Source: Paenibacillus sp. FSL W8-0186 (GTDB lineage: Bacteria; Bacillota; Bacilli; Paenibacillales; Paenibacillaceae). From it: a stretch of DNA of 64,000 nucleotides. Position numbers and translations under genes: made by a program. The DNA lies in NCBI RefSeq assembly GCF_037969765.1, contig NZ_CP150207.1, positions 4,741,001-4,805,000 of the forward strand, read 5' to 3'. The notes beneath the pieces are model-generated. The model made no database searches. It had not been told where the DNA came from and saw only the letters and a list, made by a program, of their open reading frames with translations. Of this stretch, positions 16,645-26,795 are shown in pieces (position 1 is the stretch's first letter; each line of letters opens with the position of its first letter).

Positions 16645-18909
16645 TTAACTTGTCGAATACGGCTCCGCTTGCTCAGCCCGTTTTCTCTTTGGACCTCGTC
16701 CCGGCCAGAAGGAGATGCGGCCCAGAACCATTGTAATGGATGGCACAAGGAATGGACGAACGATGAACGTATCCAGCAAAATGCCGATCGCCGAGATGAT
16801 GCCGAACTGAACGAGCGCCTGTATCGGCAGCGTTGCGAGGACGGCAAACGTTCCGGCCAGAATCAGCCCGGCTGACGTGATGACGCCGCCCGTCTCCGTC
16901 ACCCCGTCCCGAATCGCCTGCTTCAGCGGCATCGTTCTGCTCTTGCGCCAGATGCTGGAGATCATAAATATGTTATAGTCCTCGCCGAGGGCTACAAGGA
17001 AAGCAAATGCATAAAGCGGAATAAGCCCCTGTATCGCCGCGGTGCCCATTAAATCATGAATGACGAACCAGCCGAGACCCAGCGCTGAGAAATAGGACAA
17101 CACAACGGTCAGAACGAGATACAGCATCGCCACGACGGAGCGCAGATACAGCAGCAGCAGAAGCGCGATCAGCCCGATGACGATCGGGATGATGAGGGCC
17201 GTATCGCGCTGATTCGTCAGCTCCGTATCATATTGGGTTGCCGTCTGCCCCGAGATCCATACCTGCTCCTCCGGTGCAGTAATGCCAGCTGTCCGGAGGA
17301 TTCTTTCTGCTGTCTCCCGCAGCTCTGGAAGGAGCGCCATCGCTTCATTGGAATACGGATTCAGATTCAGTTCGATATCTATAGCTTTAATATCCGGGTT
17401 GCCGCTCCCTTCTGCCGCCTCCGACACTTTACTAACGTAAGCGAGAGCGGAGAACGTCTCTTTCAGAGGCACGTCCTTCCCTTCCGTATTAACCATAAGC
17501 TTAATCGGGGCCAGCTCGCCTGGAGTAAACTTGTCGCCGATAACGGCAAAGCCTTCGCGTGACGGGCTGCTCTCGGGAAACGTCGACAATAAGTCCACGG
17601 TATATTCGATCCGGGTGGCATTCAGTGCGCAGGCGCCCAGAAAAATGGCGGTGATCGCAATGATAAGCCATGGACGGCGCGTTACCGCCCGGCCGATCAG
17701 GCCCCCCTGCTGCTTGGCTGCTGCCGGAGAATTGGCCGGAACAGGCTTGCCCTTCTTCCGGGCTCTTTCGGCAATCATCTCCGGTGTACGGGGCACGAAC
17801 GGATAGAAGGAGCCGCGGCCAAAGATAGCCAGCAGCGCAGGAACAAGCGTCAGGCTGGCTGCGCCCATAATCAGGATCGATAAGCTGAACGGCACCGCAA
17901 ACCGGTGAACCGCGCCGTATTTGGCGAATAAAAGCGCAAGCAAGGCAATGACGACGGTGAAGCCGCTCATTGCGACCGCTCCGGCGGAGTCTTTGAATGT
18001 GCGGACAAGCGCCTTCGTCTTATCACGTTCTACTCCGAGAACTTGCCGGAAACGCGAAATCATGAACAAGCAATAGTCCGTTCCCGCGCCGAACAGCAGT
18101 ACCGTCATGATGGAAATTCCCTGCGAATCGACGGTAATCCAGCCCATGTCGGCCATTTTACCGAGAATCGGGCTGGCCGCCCCGTAGGCAAAGCCTACCC
18201 CGATCAAAGGAATCATCGCCAATATCGGAGATCTGTAAATAAGCAGCAGCAGCACGAGTACAAGCAGCACCGTGGCAATAAGCAGCGATACGTCCGCGCT
18301 CGAGAACAAACCGACCGCATCAATGGAAATACCTGCCGGGCCAGATACCCTTGCCGATAGATCTTCCCCATCGCCAATGCTTACTGCAAACGGATCAGCT
18401 CCAAATATTTCCGCCGATCGTTCCCGGATTTGCTTCATGCCCGCTTCGAGGGTATCCGTGTCGGCTTCTTTGCTGAAGAACAGCGGCAGCACGAATGCCG
18501 TTCCATCCTCGGAAGCCAGCTTCTGAAGCACGGGAAGCGGCATTTGGTGGAAGGGCGGCACCCCCTCCTGTCCTGTAAGCGGATGGTCCGTCAGCCAAGC
18601 CGCAAGCTGCTGCAAGCTGCCGAAATCCTGCTCGGTCAACCCGGTGTTCCTCTGCCAGACAAGCAATGCCGGAATCCCGGAATCGCTCGGGAACTCCTGC
18701 TCAGCCAACTGCTGTGCCTGTACCGAGGGCATCGACGCCTCTAGATTGGCCGCATTATTGTCCTCCTTCTCATTAACGCCCGGCCAGATCGCGCTCAAGG
18801 CTCCTACGAGAACGATCCAGACAGCCACGGTGATCCATTTCGTTTTGCTTCCCGCAAACCAGCGGCCAAGCCGCTCCAGCAAATGTTCCATCGCTTCTCT
18901 CATCTCCAT
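16645..18909 (-). CDS. MMPL/RND-family exporter (YdfJ-like)
   Basis: Membrane protein of 754 residues with the duplicated RND layout: one membrane segment, an outside loop, five or six helices, then the same again. Key motifs are FGAGTDYCLFMISRFR in the first half and VALGEDYNIFMIS in the second, carrying the charged residues used for proton coupling. This is the length and pattern of Bacillus YdfJ/YdgH and actinobacterial MmpL proteins, which export lipids or hydrophobic drugs. Start choice is uncertain: ATGs at 18909, 18903 and 18891 are in frame, and the last has the best-spaced purine-rich sequence. It is divergent from a TetR gene that probably represses it. Confidence 0.9.
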   Translation of the reverse strand: MEMREAMEHLLERLGRWFAGSKTKWITVAVWIVLVGALSAIWPGVNEKEDNNAANLEASMPSVQAQQLAEQEFPSDSGIPALLVWQRNTGLTEQDFGSLQQLAAWLTDHPLTGQEGVPPFHQMPLPVLQKLASEDGTAFVLPLFFSKEADTDTLEAGMKQIRERSAEIFGADPFAVSIGDGEDLSARVSGPAGISIDAVGLFSSADVSLLIATVLLVLVLLLLIYRSPILAMIPLIGVGFAYGAASPILGKMADMGWITVDSQGISIMTVLLFGAGTDYCLFMISRFRQVLGVERDKTKALVRTFKDSAGAVAMSGFTVVIALLALLFAKYGAVHRFAVPFSLSILIMGAASLTLVPALLAIFGRGSFYPFVPRTPEMIAERARKKGKPVPANSPAAAKQQGGLIGRAVTRRPWLIIAITAIFLGACALNATRIEYTVDLLSTFPESSPSREGFAVIGDKFTPGELAPIKLMVNTEGKDVPLKETFSALAYVSKVSEAAEGSGNPDIKAIDIELNLNPYSNEAMALLPELRETAERILRTAGITAPEEQVWISGQTATQYDTELTNQRDTALIIPIVIGLIALLLLLYLRSVVAMLYLVLTVVLSYFSALGLGWFVIHDLMGTAAIQGLIPLYAFAFLVALGEDYNIFMISSIWRKSRTMPLKQAIRDGVTETGGVITSAGLILAGTFAVLATLPIQALVQFGIISAIGILLDTFIVRPFLVPSITMVLGRISFWPGRGPKRKRAEQAEPYSTS

Positions 18910-19079
18910 ATTTTCAAATTTGGGTCAACGTGATTTAAATCATAACAGTAATTATATATACCGGAAGGTTAATTATCAATTATCTATTTTCATTTGCTGC
19001 CTGTCCAAGGAAAGATGATTATTTGAATAGCTTCTTATGGTATAATGATTCGTCAGTAAAGTAATTTGAGGTGACCTTA

Positions 19080-19697
19080 ATGAAAGCACCGAACAAGAAG
19101 CCCTTGGGAAGGCCTCCCGTGCAGCAGGAAGGGCTGCCTACTTCGCAGCATATTTTATTCATAGCCTCTAAGCTGTTTATGGAGAATGGCTTCGAATCCG
19201 TCTCCATGAATATGGTTGCGCAGCATTCGGGCGTAACCAAAGCTTCCGTCTATTATTACTTTCCAACTAAAAACGAACTGTTCGTGGCCTCGATGGTCGC
19301 TGTACTCGTCAATGTCAGGCAACGGATCGAGACGCTGCTTGCTCAGCCAGGCTCTTTTCGGGAACGGCTTGAGCTCATTGCCCAAAATTATTTGCGTGTT
19401 CCGCAGATACATATGGACGGCATGGCAGAAAAGGTGAAGCATCATTTGACCGAGGAGCAGCATAATCAGTTGAACCAGCATGAGAACGCCCTGTACGAGG
19501 CGCTGGAGACCGGCTTCGCCGATGCCGCCAGGCAGGGGGAGATCCACTGCGATGACCCTTTTCTCACGGCGCATTTATATGTGTCCATGCTGAGGATTGG
19601 CGAACGGCGCTATTCGAATAATGAGTCCTTGTTCGAGTCGCATGAAGAAGCAGCAGCTAAAATCGTAGCCTTTCTGTGGAGGGGCATTCACAAATAA
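19080..19697 (+). CDS. TetR/AcrR-family regulator divergent from the MMPL exporter
   Basis: Protein of 205 residues. After a basic N-terminus (KAPNKKPLGRPP) comes the helix-turn-helix domain, with FMENGFESVSMNMVAQHSGV and then KASVYYYFPTKNELF, a textbook TetR recognition helix. The C-terminal domain is of the AefR-like or TetR_C_7-type helical class and probably senses a ligand. The ATG at 19080 is six bases after GAGGTG. The position back to back with the MMPL gene, with about 170 bp between them, is the usual arrangement for control of a drug or lipid exporter. Confidence 0.88.
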   Translation: MKAPNKKPLGRPPVQQEGLPTSQHILFIASKLFMENGFESVSMNMVAQHSGVTKASVYYYFPTKNELFVASMVAVLVNVRQRIETLLAQPGSFRERLELIAQNYLRVPQIHMDGMAEKVKHHLTEEQHNQLNQHENALYEALETGFADAARQGEIHCDDPFLTAHLYVSMLRIGERRYSNNESLFESHEEAAAKIVAFLWRGIHK

Positions 19698-19719
19698 TGA
19701 CAGCAAAGGGATGAAAGCT

Positions 19720-20022
19720 ATGGCCTTTGGGATCACCCGGGACGAGCTGAACGCCTGGAAACAGCGGGCCTCGCGAGGAGAAATTGCATACTTGACGCAT
19801 TACTGGCTGGATCCGCGCTTTCCGGGCATTACGACCGTCACCAAAGTCGGGTGCAATGATTTGGAGCGATTGGCGGCATGGTGCGAGGATAACGGGCTGA
19901 ACCCGAAATACATTCATCGCCGGGACGCTTATCCTCACTTCGATTTGATCGGGCCGAAGCAGGTGGAAATTCTGACCCGGGAAGGACTGCAGGATCAGCT
20001 TGAAAGATTCCGTCTCCTATAA
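19720..20022 (+). CDS. YneQ-like small protein
   Basis: Small soluble protein of 100 residues. It has MAFGITRDELNAWKQRASRG at the start, GEIAYLTHYWLDPRFP, a central TVTKVGC and a C-terminal YPHFDLIG. This pattern resembles Bacillus YneQ, an uncharacterised family. It has no membrane segment or signal. A longer start at 19711 is in frame, but family members begin MAFGI, so 19720 was chosen. It lies only about 20 bp after the TetR gene and probably shares its transcript, which ends at the hairpin at 20029-20070. Confidence 0.65.
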   Translation: MAFGITRDELNAWKQRASRGEIAYLTHYWLDPRFPGITTVTKVGCNDLERLAAWCEDNGLNPKYIHRRDAYPHFDLIGPKQVEILTREGLQDQLERFRLL

Positions 20023-20028
20023 AAATAT

Positions 20029-20070
20029 AAAAGGCAGGCCGCATTCATGTTACGCGGACCTGCCTTTTTT
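20029..20070. terminator. Bidirectional terminator between the yneQ-like gene and sulP
   Basis: AAAGGCAGG...CCTGCCTTTTTT, with an extra GC pairing (CGC/GCG) inside. It has T-rich bases on both strands and lies between convergent genes. Confidence 0.85.
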
Positions 20071-20077
20071 CTGTACA

Positions 20078-21538
20078 TTAACCCTGTTCTCCGGGAACGA
20101 ATAATCCAACCCGGTCAACGAGCTCCGAACTTTCGCTGTTTAGCCCAACGATCTGTACCTTCTTACCCTGCTCCTGGTATTTCGCAATGACTTTGGAAAT
20201 AGCCTGGACGGCGGAATGATCCCACACGTGAGATCCCGTAAAATCAATAACGATATGCTTCGGGTCGTCCGATACGTCAAATTCATTCAGGAAGCCCGAT
20301 ACGGTGCCGAAGAACATTTGCCCTTTCACCGTATATTGCTTGAAATCAGCCCTCTCTTCGGAAGTAATCCGAATCTTGGCCATCCTCCAGGCAAAAATAA
20401 GCGCGCTGAGCAATACGCCGATGCCGACGCCAATGGAAAGATTGTTCGTGGCTACGACGGCCGCGACGGTTACAACCATCACAAAGCCTTCCGAGTATGG
20501 GATTTTTCGGCGCATGGATCTGATATAACCCCAATCGAACGTGCCTATGCAAACCATGAACATTACGCCGACCAGGGCTGCCATAGGGATCTCCTTGACG
20601 ACATCACCGAGCACGATGATGAGGAACAACAGGCCAACACCTGACACCAGTGTAGACAAACGGGTTCGTCCACCGGATTTAACGTTGATCATCGACTGGC
20701 CAATCATGGCACAGCCCGCCATCCCGCCAAAGAAGCCCGTAACGATGTTAGCCAGTCCCTGCCCCTTCATCTCGCGGTTCTTATCGCTTGGCGTATCGGT
20801 AATCTCATCGATCAAAGTCGCCGTCATCAATGACTCCAGCAGCCCGACTACGGCCAACGATAAGGATACTGGAAATATCACCTTAAGCATGTCCCACGAC
20901 AAGCCTACCTCAGGAAGATGGAATACCGGCAAAGCACTTGTAATCGTCCCCATGTCTCCCACCGTCTTGACGTCCAGGCCAAGCAGCATCGTGATGACGG
21001 ATACGATGATAATTGCCGCCAAAGCCGAAGGAAAAGCCTTCGTCATCCGGGGAAATACATAAATAATAACTAGAGTCAGTGCAACTAGGGCGTACATCAC
21101 CCAGCCTTCGCCTGCAAAATAATGAAGCTGGGCCATAAAGATCAGGATCGCTAGTGCATTTACGAATCCTACCATTACGGAATGCGGCAAAAAGGTAATT
21201 AATTTCCCAAGCCGCAGCGCGCCGAGAATAATTTGAATGACGCCGGCGAGAATCGTAGCTGCAAAGAGATACTCGATGCCATAGTCGCGAACGAGGCCGC
21301 CCATCAACAGCGCCATTGCCCCCGTGGCTGCCGAGATCATTCCCGGCCTTCCCCCCGCAAAAGCAATCACTACGGCGATGAAAAATGAAGCATACAGCCC
21401 TACCATCGGGCTCACTCCAGCCAACAGCGAGAAGGCGATTGCCTCGGGGATTAAAGCAAAAGCAACCGTCAGGCCGGACAGCAGATCAGCACGTATGTTC
21501 GAGAACCAAGCCGCACGAATATTTAATGTTTTAAACAA
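20078..21538 (-). CDS. SulP-family anion transporter with STAS domain
   Basis: Membrane transporter of 486 residues for sulfate, bicarbonate or a related anion. The N-terminal part has many helices with the family pattern LTVAFALIPEAIAFSLLAGV and VGLYASFF. From about residue 385 a cytoplasmic STAS domain follows (KHIVIDFTGSHVWDHSAVQAI). The start codon is probably TTG at 21538: TAGGAGGA lies nine bases before it, whereas a GTG 51 bp further upstream has no such site. The product begins MFKTLNIRAAWFSNIRADLL, as homologs do. It is probably a single-gene unit, ending at the terminator shared with the yneQ-like gene. Confidence 0.9.
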   Translation of the reverse strand: MFKTLNIRAAWFSNIRADLLSGLTVAFALIPEAIAFSLLAGVSPMVGLYASFFIAVVIAFAGGRPGMISAATGAMALLMGGLVRDYGIEYLFAATILAGVIQIILGALRLGKLITFLPHSVMVGFVNALAILIFMAQLHYFAGEGWVMYALVALTLVIIYVFPRMTKAFPSALAAIIIVSVITMLLGLDVKTVGDMGTITSALPVFHLPEVGLSWDMLKVIFPVSLSLAVVGLLESLMTATLIDEITDTPSDKNREMKGQGLANIVTGFFGGMAGCAMIGQSMINVKSGGRTRLSTLVSGVGLLFLIIVLGDVVKEIPMAALVGVMFMVCIGTFDWGYIRSMRRKIPYSEGFVMVVTVAAVVATNNLSIGVGIGVLLSALIFAWRMAKIRITSEERADFKQYTVKGQMFFGTVSGFLNEFDVSDDPKHIVIDFTGSHVWDHSAVQAISKVIAKYQEQGKKVQIVGLNSESSELVDRVGLFVPGEQG

Positions 21539-21716
21539 ATGATGTAATCCTCCTATATACTCTAAATTGGGGTCCGGTGCAACGCTCACGAACTCGATTA
21601 TATAAAATTTAAGCGTTGTTTCACAACTGAATCCGCCTGAATGTAAACGCTAACAAGGCGTACATGCTTATTATTCCTGCAAAATAAAGCCATTTGCTCC
21701 CCTTCTCTGTCCTTCA

Positions 21717-21752
21717 TAAAAAAAACACCCTGCATCGTTCGTATGCAAGGCG
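21717..21752 (-). terminator. Terminator after the hybrid histidine kinase
   Basis: On the minus strand CCTTGCAT-ACGAACG-ATGCAGGG is followed by TGTTTTTTTT. It lies about 35 bp beyond the kinase stop codon. Confidence 0.8.
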
Positions 21753-21783
21753 TTGTTCACTATATGCGGTTAAGTTAGTCTAA

Positions 21784-24087
21784 TTACCCGAAATATTTGG
21801 CGATAATTTCCGCAATGGTCGTGCTCTTGATCGGTTTGCTGATATAGTCATCCATCCCCGCATTCAAGCAGTTCTCTCTGTCGCCCTTCAAGGCATTAGC
21901 AGTGACGGCGACGATCACCGGCCATTTGTCTGCAGGTACAGTCTCCTTGATGACCCGTGTCGCGTCAAGTCCGTTTAACTCAGGCATATGCACGTCCATA
22001 AAAATAAGGTCAAACGGTTCATAGGCAATTTTCTGTATAACTTCTATGCCGTTCGAAACGATCGTGATGTGATGGCCTAGCCGTTCAAGCATTTTCTTCA
22101 GCACGATCTGATTAATCTCATTATCTTCAGCTACAAGAATCTTCAGCTTTTGCGCGTGCGTTCCGTCCGGGCCAACTCCGTCCGCCCCTGTGCCGGCTGC
22201 CGTCTGCCTTGCGGGCTCTTTCAGCATGATATGAAATACAAAAGTAGCGCCCAGCCCATCCGCAGGCTCTACCCAAATATCTCCGTCCATCAGACCAATC
22301 AGCCGTTTCGTAATTGCCAGCCCCAGCCCCGTGCCCTCATAATTGCGCGTCATGAAATGATCAAGCTGGGAGAACGGTTCGAACAGATGCGATATTTTAT
22401 CCTTGGGAATGCCGATTCCAGTATCTTTGACGATAACCTTCAATCTGACGTATTGATCCTGCCTCTCCTGCAGCTCCACCGATATTGATACTCCGCCGTT
22501 AAAAGTGAACTTCACCGCATTTCCGACCAAATTGAGAAATATTTGTTTCAGGCGATCCGGATCGCCGATCAAAGCGTCTGGAACGTCGGGATGGACGTCG
22601 TACTTCATCGTCAGTCCCTTCTCATAAGCTCTAGGGGTAAGCACGTCCAGCGTCTCAGAGATACACTTGCGGATGTCGAACAGCTCCTTGTGCAGCACGG
22701 TCTTTCCCGATTCGATTTTGGCAAAGTCGAGGATATCGTTGATAATGCTCAGCAGGGTATCTCCGCTCTTGCGGATAATATTAAGGTATTCCCTCTGGGT
22801 GTTATCCAGCTCTGTCGTTTCCAGCAGCAGATCCGTCATGCCAATGACCCCGTTCATCGGCGTGCGGATTTCATGGCTCATCATGGCCAGAAATTCGCTT
22901 TTGGCCTTGTTCGTGCTTTCGGCTGCTTCTTTGGCGATGAGCAGTCTTTTTTGCTCGGTAATATCTTTGGCGATAATATAGAAGCCTACGTTCTCGTTGT
23001 TAATAATGATCGGGGCGATCGTCGTCAATACCTCTACCGTCTCGCCCTGCTTCGTATGAAGCTTATCGATCAGCTTTTCGATGCTCGGATCGCTGATCGC
23101 CTCTTTCAGGATGCGCTGGACATACTTCTCCCCGATAAAACGCGAGAAGCTTTTGCCGGCCATTTCTTCAATTTCGTAACCGGTCATCTTCACAGCCATG
23201 ACGTTTGCATTGATAATATTGCCCTCCAGGTCAAGGGAGAATACGGCGTCATGATTGTACTTCTTCAATGAAGTGTAACGTTCAACCGTTTCCTGAATTT
23301 TACGCTCGATATTTTTGCGTTCCGTAATGTCCTGCACGGTTCCGTTCATCTTGACAGGCTTCTTATCCTCATCATAGGCTACGATGCCTTTTAAGCAATA
23401 ATAGCCTATCGCGCCGTCCCCGTATTTATATTGAAATTCGAAATCAAGCTTCCCTTCTTCCATCGCCCGCCGAATCGCTTCTATGAATTGCTTCCGCTCA
23501 TTTTCCTGTATCAGTTCTACAAGCTGGGTCGTTGTGACTACGGAGCCCTTTTTAATGTGGAACATTTCATATACGTAATCGAACAAGACGATCTCATCCC
23601 TTGCCAGATCCCATTCCCAGCTGCCGATTAACGCGGTGCGCATTGTTTCAGACAGAATCGCCCGCTCGTATTTCCATTTTGAAATGTCGCGGCCGATGGC
23701 GAGAATGACCGGCTTCTCCAGCCCTTCCCGGGGGCCAAGCCGGGTAATATTGAAATCGAACCACACGTATTTTCCATCTTTATGCTTAAGCCGCAGCTCG
23801 ATTCTGCCCCCGCCGCGAAGCATCTCCCGCCGGATCGTAAAAGTCCGGTCATCAGGATGGCATAGTTCTGTGTGACGGCGGCCCAGCAATTCCTCCGGGA
23901 CGTAGCCGAGAGAAGGCTCTACGGACGGCGAGATATATTCGCATATCCCTTCTTCATCACAGCAGTAAATGATATCTCCCGCATGGTTGACGATCTGCTT
24001 GTAGTAGTTCTGGCCAATTTCACGCTGATTTGAGTTCTCTTTCTGGTGCCCGTGAGTAGACAGCTGTCCATCTTCCCTGATGCTCAT
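21784..24087 (-). CDS. Multi-PAS hybrid sensor histidine kinase with receiver domain
   Basis: Soluble signal-transduction protein of 767 residues. PAS domains occupy roughly residues 28-140, 150-265 and 268-385. The HisKA motif MMSHEIRTPMNGVIGM lies around residue 405, followed by the ATPase domain with FLNLVGNAVKF (N box) and GTGLGLAI (G2 box). A C-terminal receiver domain holds the acidic pair in LVAEDNEI and the phosphoacceptor Asp in FMDVHMPE. There is no membrane segment, so the signal is cytosolic, such as redox state, a ligand or oxygen sensed by the PAS domains. No separate partner regulator adjoins, so output may go through phosphotransfer elsewhere. GGAGG precedes the ATG at 24087. 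Confidence 0.93.
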   Translation of the reverse strand: MSIREDGQLSTHGHQKENSNQREIGQNYYKQIVNHAGDIIYCCDEEGICEYISPSVEPSLGYVPEELLGRRHTELCHPDDRTFTIRREMLRGGGRIELRLKHKDGKYVWFDFNITRLGPREGLEKPVILAIGRDISKWKYERAILSETMRTALIGSWEWDLARDEIVLFDYVYEMFHIKKGSVVTTTQLVELIQENERKQFIEAIRRAMEEGKLDFEFQYKYGDGAIGYYCLKGIVAYDEDKKPVKMNGTVQDITERKNIERKIQETVERYTSLKKYNHDAVFSLDLEGNIINANVMAVKMTGYEIEEMAGKSFSRFIGEKYVQRILKEAISDPSIEKLIDKLHTKQGETVEVLTTIAPIIINNENVGFYIIAKDITEQKRLLIAKEAAESTNKAKSEFLAMMSHEIRTPMNGVIGMTDLLLETTELDNTQREYLNIIRKSGDTLLSIINDILDFAKIESGKTVLHKELFDIRKCISETLDVLTPRAYEKGLTMKYDVHPDVPDALIGDPDRLKQIFLNLVGNAVKFTFNGGVSISVELQERQDQYVRLKVIVKDTGIGIPKDKISHLFEPFSQLDHFMTRNYEGTGLGLAITKRLIGLMDGDIWVEPADGLGATFVFHIMLKEPARQTAAGTGADGVGPDGTHAQKLKILVAEDNEINQIVLKKMLERLGHHITIVSNGIEVIQKIAYEPFDLIFMDVHMPELNGLDATRVIKETVPADKWPVIVAVTANALKGDRENCLNAGMDDYISKPIKSTTIAEIIAKYFG

Positions 24088-24270
24088 GTCTCTGCCTCCG
24101 TCCAGTAGGATGTTCGTACATCAAGTGAGTTCACGATCGAAAAAAAATGAAGATATACAGAAAATAATTATAGTTGAATTTTCTCTTTTCAAGAAGACTG
24201 AAATGCATTATTGTTGCTAAGGGGCGTTCTGTGCCCACCTAAAGAGAAACCATATTTGAGGTGATAAATC

Positions 24271-25539
24271 ATGTCCATAGCTGGGCAAGCTTCGAATCAC
24301 GGAAGCCTTTTTCGCAATCGGTTCTACCAGACCATTCTCATCTCAAATGTCCTGCTGCAGATTGGAATTTGGGTTAGGAATTTCGCCATCCTGATGTTCG
24401 TTACAGATATGACGAATGAGAATCCGCTGGCCATTTCACTGATTTACGTTGTTGAATTCGCGCCAATCTTTGTATTTTCCTTTATCGGCGGGGCCTTTGC
24501 CGACAGATGGCTGCCGAAGCGCACGATCATCTGGTGTGATTTCCTGTCCGCGATATCCGTATTTGTCGTTCTGCTGACGCTGCTGTACGGTTCCTGGGAG
24601 ACGATCTACCTGGCTACCTTTGTATCGGCAATCCTCTCGCAATTTTCACAGCCTTCGGTCATGAAGCTGTTCAAGCAGCATGTTCACCCTGATCAATTGC
24701 AGCAAGGCATGGCCTTGTTCCAATCGCTGATTGCCATCTTTATGATCGCCGGCCCTGGGCTCGGCATCTATGCTTACCATCAATTCGGGATTGAAAATTC
24801 AATCGCCGTTATGGGCGTAGCCTTCCTGCTGTCCGCCCTCGTCATGTTCCGCCTGCCTGCGGATGAGAAGCCAGACCGCAAGGAGGAACGCACGTCCAAC
24901 ATCCGCCAGGAGCTGGCCGACGGGTTCCGCTACGTATGGCGCAGCAAAGTCCTGAAAGTGCTGGGCGCTACCTTTGCGATTGCGGGCCTTGCCGTCGGTA
25001 CCATCCAAACCCTGGGGCTCTTCGTGGTTACCGAAAGATTGGGGCAGCCCAAAGAGTTCCTGCAGTTTCTGCTCATGGTTAACGGCGGCGCCATGCTTCT
25101 CGGCGGCATCCTGATCATGACGCTGACGAAAAAAATCGCGCCGCAGCTGCTGCTTGCCTTCGGAATGACGGTCAGCGCCGTATGTATCGCCGGAATGGGC
25201 TTCTCGACCAGCATTCCGCTAACGCTAACGCTGCAATTCATCAACGGCCTCACCTTCCCATGCATCCAAATCGGCATCAACACGCTGATTCTCCAATGGA
25301 CCGAACAGTCTTACGTCGGCCGGGTGAACGGCGTGCTCAGTCCAATGTTCATGGGGATGATGGTTATCATGATGTCCCTGGCCGGTCTGCTGAAAAAAAC
25401 GTTCCCGCTCGTCGAGATTTATGCCGTCTCGGGAGTAGTCATGCTGATCGGAGCACTGATCCTTATCCCGATCTTCAAACACAAGCCTGACCCTCACCCG
25501 CTGGGTGCGGATGCAGGCTCCGCCATGGATTCGGTTTAA
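24271..25539 (+). CDS. MFS transporter (EntS/MFS_3-like exporter)
   Basis: Twelve-helix transporter of 422 residues. It has the MFS motif A equivalent GGAFADRWLPKRTII after helix 2, a central cytoplasmic loop rich in charge (about residues 195-215), and a second half ending in FKHKPDPHPL. The overall pattern is that of the MFS_3 group, which includes enterobactin and macrolide exporters. GAGGTGATAAATC precedes the ATG. It stands alone between the divergent kinase and a strong terminator. The substrate is unknown. Confidence 0.85.
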   Translation: MSIAGQASNHGSLFRNRFYQTILISNVLLQIGIWVRNFAILMFVTDMTNENPLAISLIYVVEFAPIFVFSFIGGAFADRWLPKRTIIWCDFLSAISVFVVLLTLLYGSWETIYLATFVSAILSQFSQPSVMKLFKQHVHPDQLQQGMALFQSLIAIFMIAGPGLGIYAYHQFGIENSIAVMGVAFLLSALVMFRLPADEKPDRKEERTSNIRQELADGFRYVWRSKVLKVLGATFAIAGLAVGTIQTLGLFVVTERLGQPKEFLQFLLMVNGGAMLLGGILIMTLTKKIAPQLLLAFGMTVSAVCIAGMGFSTSIPLTLTLQFINGLTFPCIQIGINTLILQWTEQSYVGRVNGVLSPMFMGMMVIMMSLAGLLKKTFPLVEIYAVSGVVMLIGALILIPIFKHKPDPHPLGADAGSAMDSV

Positions 25540-25628
25540 ACTTCCTCATTCTATTATTTTAAACCGCAATCGGCAAAGTGACGCAGCACCGATGCTGGCA
25601 ATAATGGCAAACTTATTATCAATATGTA

Positions 25629-25668
25629 AAAAGAGCCCGGAGGCAGAATACTGCCTCCGGGCTCTTTG
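25629..25668. terminator. Strong bidirectional terminator
   Basis: AAAGAGCCCGGAGGCAG-AATA-CTGCCTCCGGGCTCTTT, a perfect 17-bp stem with A/T ends on both strands. It lies between the convergent MFS and ppaC genes. Confidence 0.93.
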
Positions 25669-25674
25669 CGTAAA

Positions 25675-26607
25675 TTAGCGTTTGTTGAAAATGTCCGTCA
25701 ATACCGGTACGATTTGCGATTTGCGGGACACTACGCCCTTAAGCACCGCTTTGTTGTCAACGAGCTTAACGCCGTAAGCTTCTTCCACCGCAGCAGCATC
25801 TTTACCAACAGCAAGTCCCACAGAGTCGTTGTTCAGGATATCCGTCACGACGAAGAGGAACAGGTCGAGTCCTTTCTTCTCTACGATGCCTGCCAGCGCT
25901 GCTTCCAGCTCGGACTGGCGCGACAATACGTCATTTACGTCAACCGCGTTAACCTGGGCGATCTCTACCTTGGAGCTGCCCATTTCAAATTCCTTCGCAT
26001 CGAGGGAAATCAGATCCTCGATCGATTTGTCGCTCAAATCCGCTCCCGCTTTGAGCATGTCCAGCCCGTACTCTTCCGCGTTCACGCCGGCGATGGCAGC
26101 CAGCTCGCGAGCAGCCGCAACGTCCTGCTCGGTGCAGGTCGGGGATTTAAACAGCAGGGAATCGGAAATGATCGCCGACAGCATCAAGCCTGCAATATTC
26201 GCTGGAACCTCGATGCCGTTCTCTTTATACATTTTGTTCAGAATCGTTGCCGTGCAGCCGACAGGCTCCGCGCGGTAATAAAGCGGCCCGCTGGTCTCAA
26301 AGTTGGCGATTCTGTGGTGGTCGATAACTTCAGCCACGCGCACCTGATCGATATCCGCAACGCTCTGCTGGCGTTCATTGTGGTCAACGAGAATGACATC
26401 CTTCACTTCGCCCGCTACACTCTCCACAATGCGGGGAGCTGTGAAACCGAAACGATCCAAAGCGAACTGAGTTTCCCCATTTGCGCTGCCCAGAGCGACG
26501 GCTTCGACATTCCAGCCCAGCTTGGTTTTCAGGTCCGCATAAGCGATGGCGGAGCAAATTGTATCCGTATCCGGATTTTTGTGACCGAAAATCAATACTT
26601 TGTCCAT
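25675..26607 (-). CDS. ppaC: Manganese-dependent inorganic pyrophosphatase
   Basis: Family II pyrophosphatase of 310 residues that hydrolyses diphosphate released by biosynthesis. DHH-superfamily motifs are all visible: GHKNPDTDT (metal-binding His and Asp) near the start, LVDHNE, and VIDHHR around residues 95-100. The C-terminal substrate-binding motif is SRKSQ. The length equals that of the two-domain enzyme without a regulatory CBS insert, so no nucleotide regulation is expected. AAGGAG precedes the ATG at 26607. It appears monocistronic. Confidence 0.97.
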   Translation of the reverse strand: MDKVLIFGHKNPDTDTICSAIAYADLKTKLGWNVEAVALGSANGETQFALDRFGFTAPRIVESVAGEVKDVILVDHNERQQSVADIDQVRVAEVIDHHRIANFETSGPLYYRAEPVGCTATILNKMYKENGIEVPANIAGLMLSAIISDSLLFKSPTCTEQDVAAARELAAIAGVNAEEYGLDMLKAGADLSDKSIEDLISLDAKEFEMGSSKVEIAQVNAVDVNDVLSRQSELEAALAGIVEKKGLDLFLFVVTDILNNDSVGLAVGKDAAAVEEAYGVKLVDNKAVLKGVVSRKSQIVPVLTDIFNKR

Positions 26608-26795
26608 CTCAATACTCTCCTTTTACTCATTAGCTTAGAAAAGTATATCCTACAAGGCCTCGGACAATCAAGATGATAGAGTCCTAGATTCAAATATTTT
26701 ACATCGGAATCGTTTTTTCAGCGTACTTTCAGCAACATCCCCTATAATAAGTAACAACTAAACTGCCAGTCCGCTACAAGAGGAGGCTTCGACCT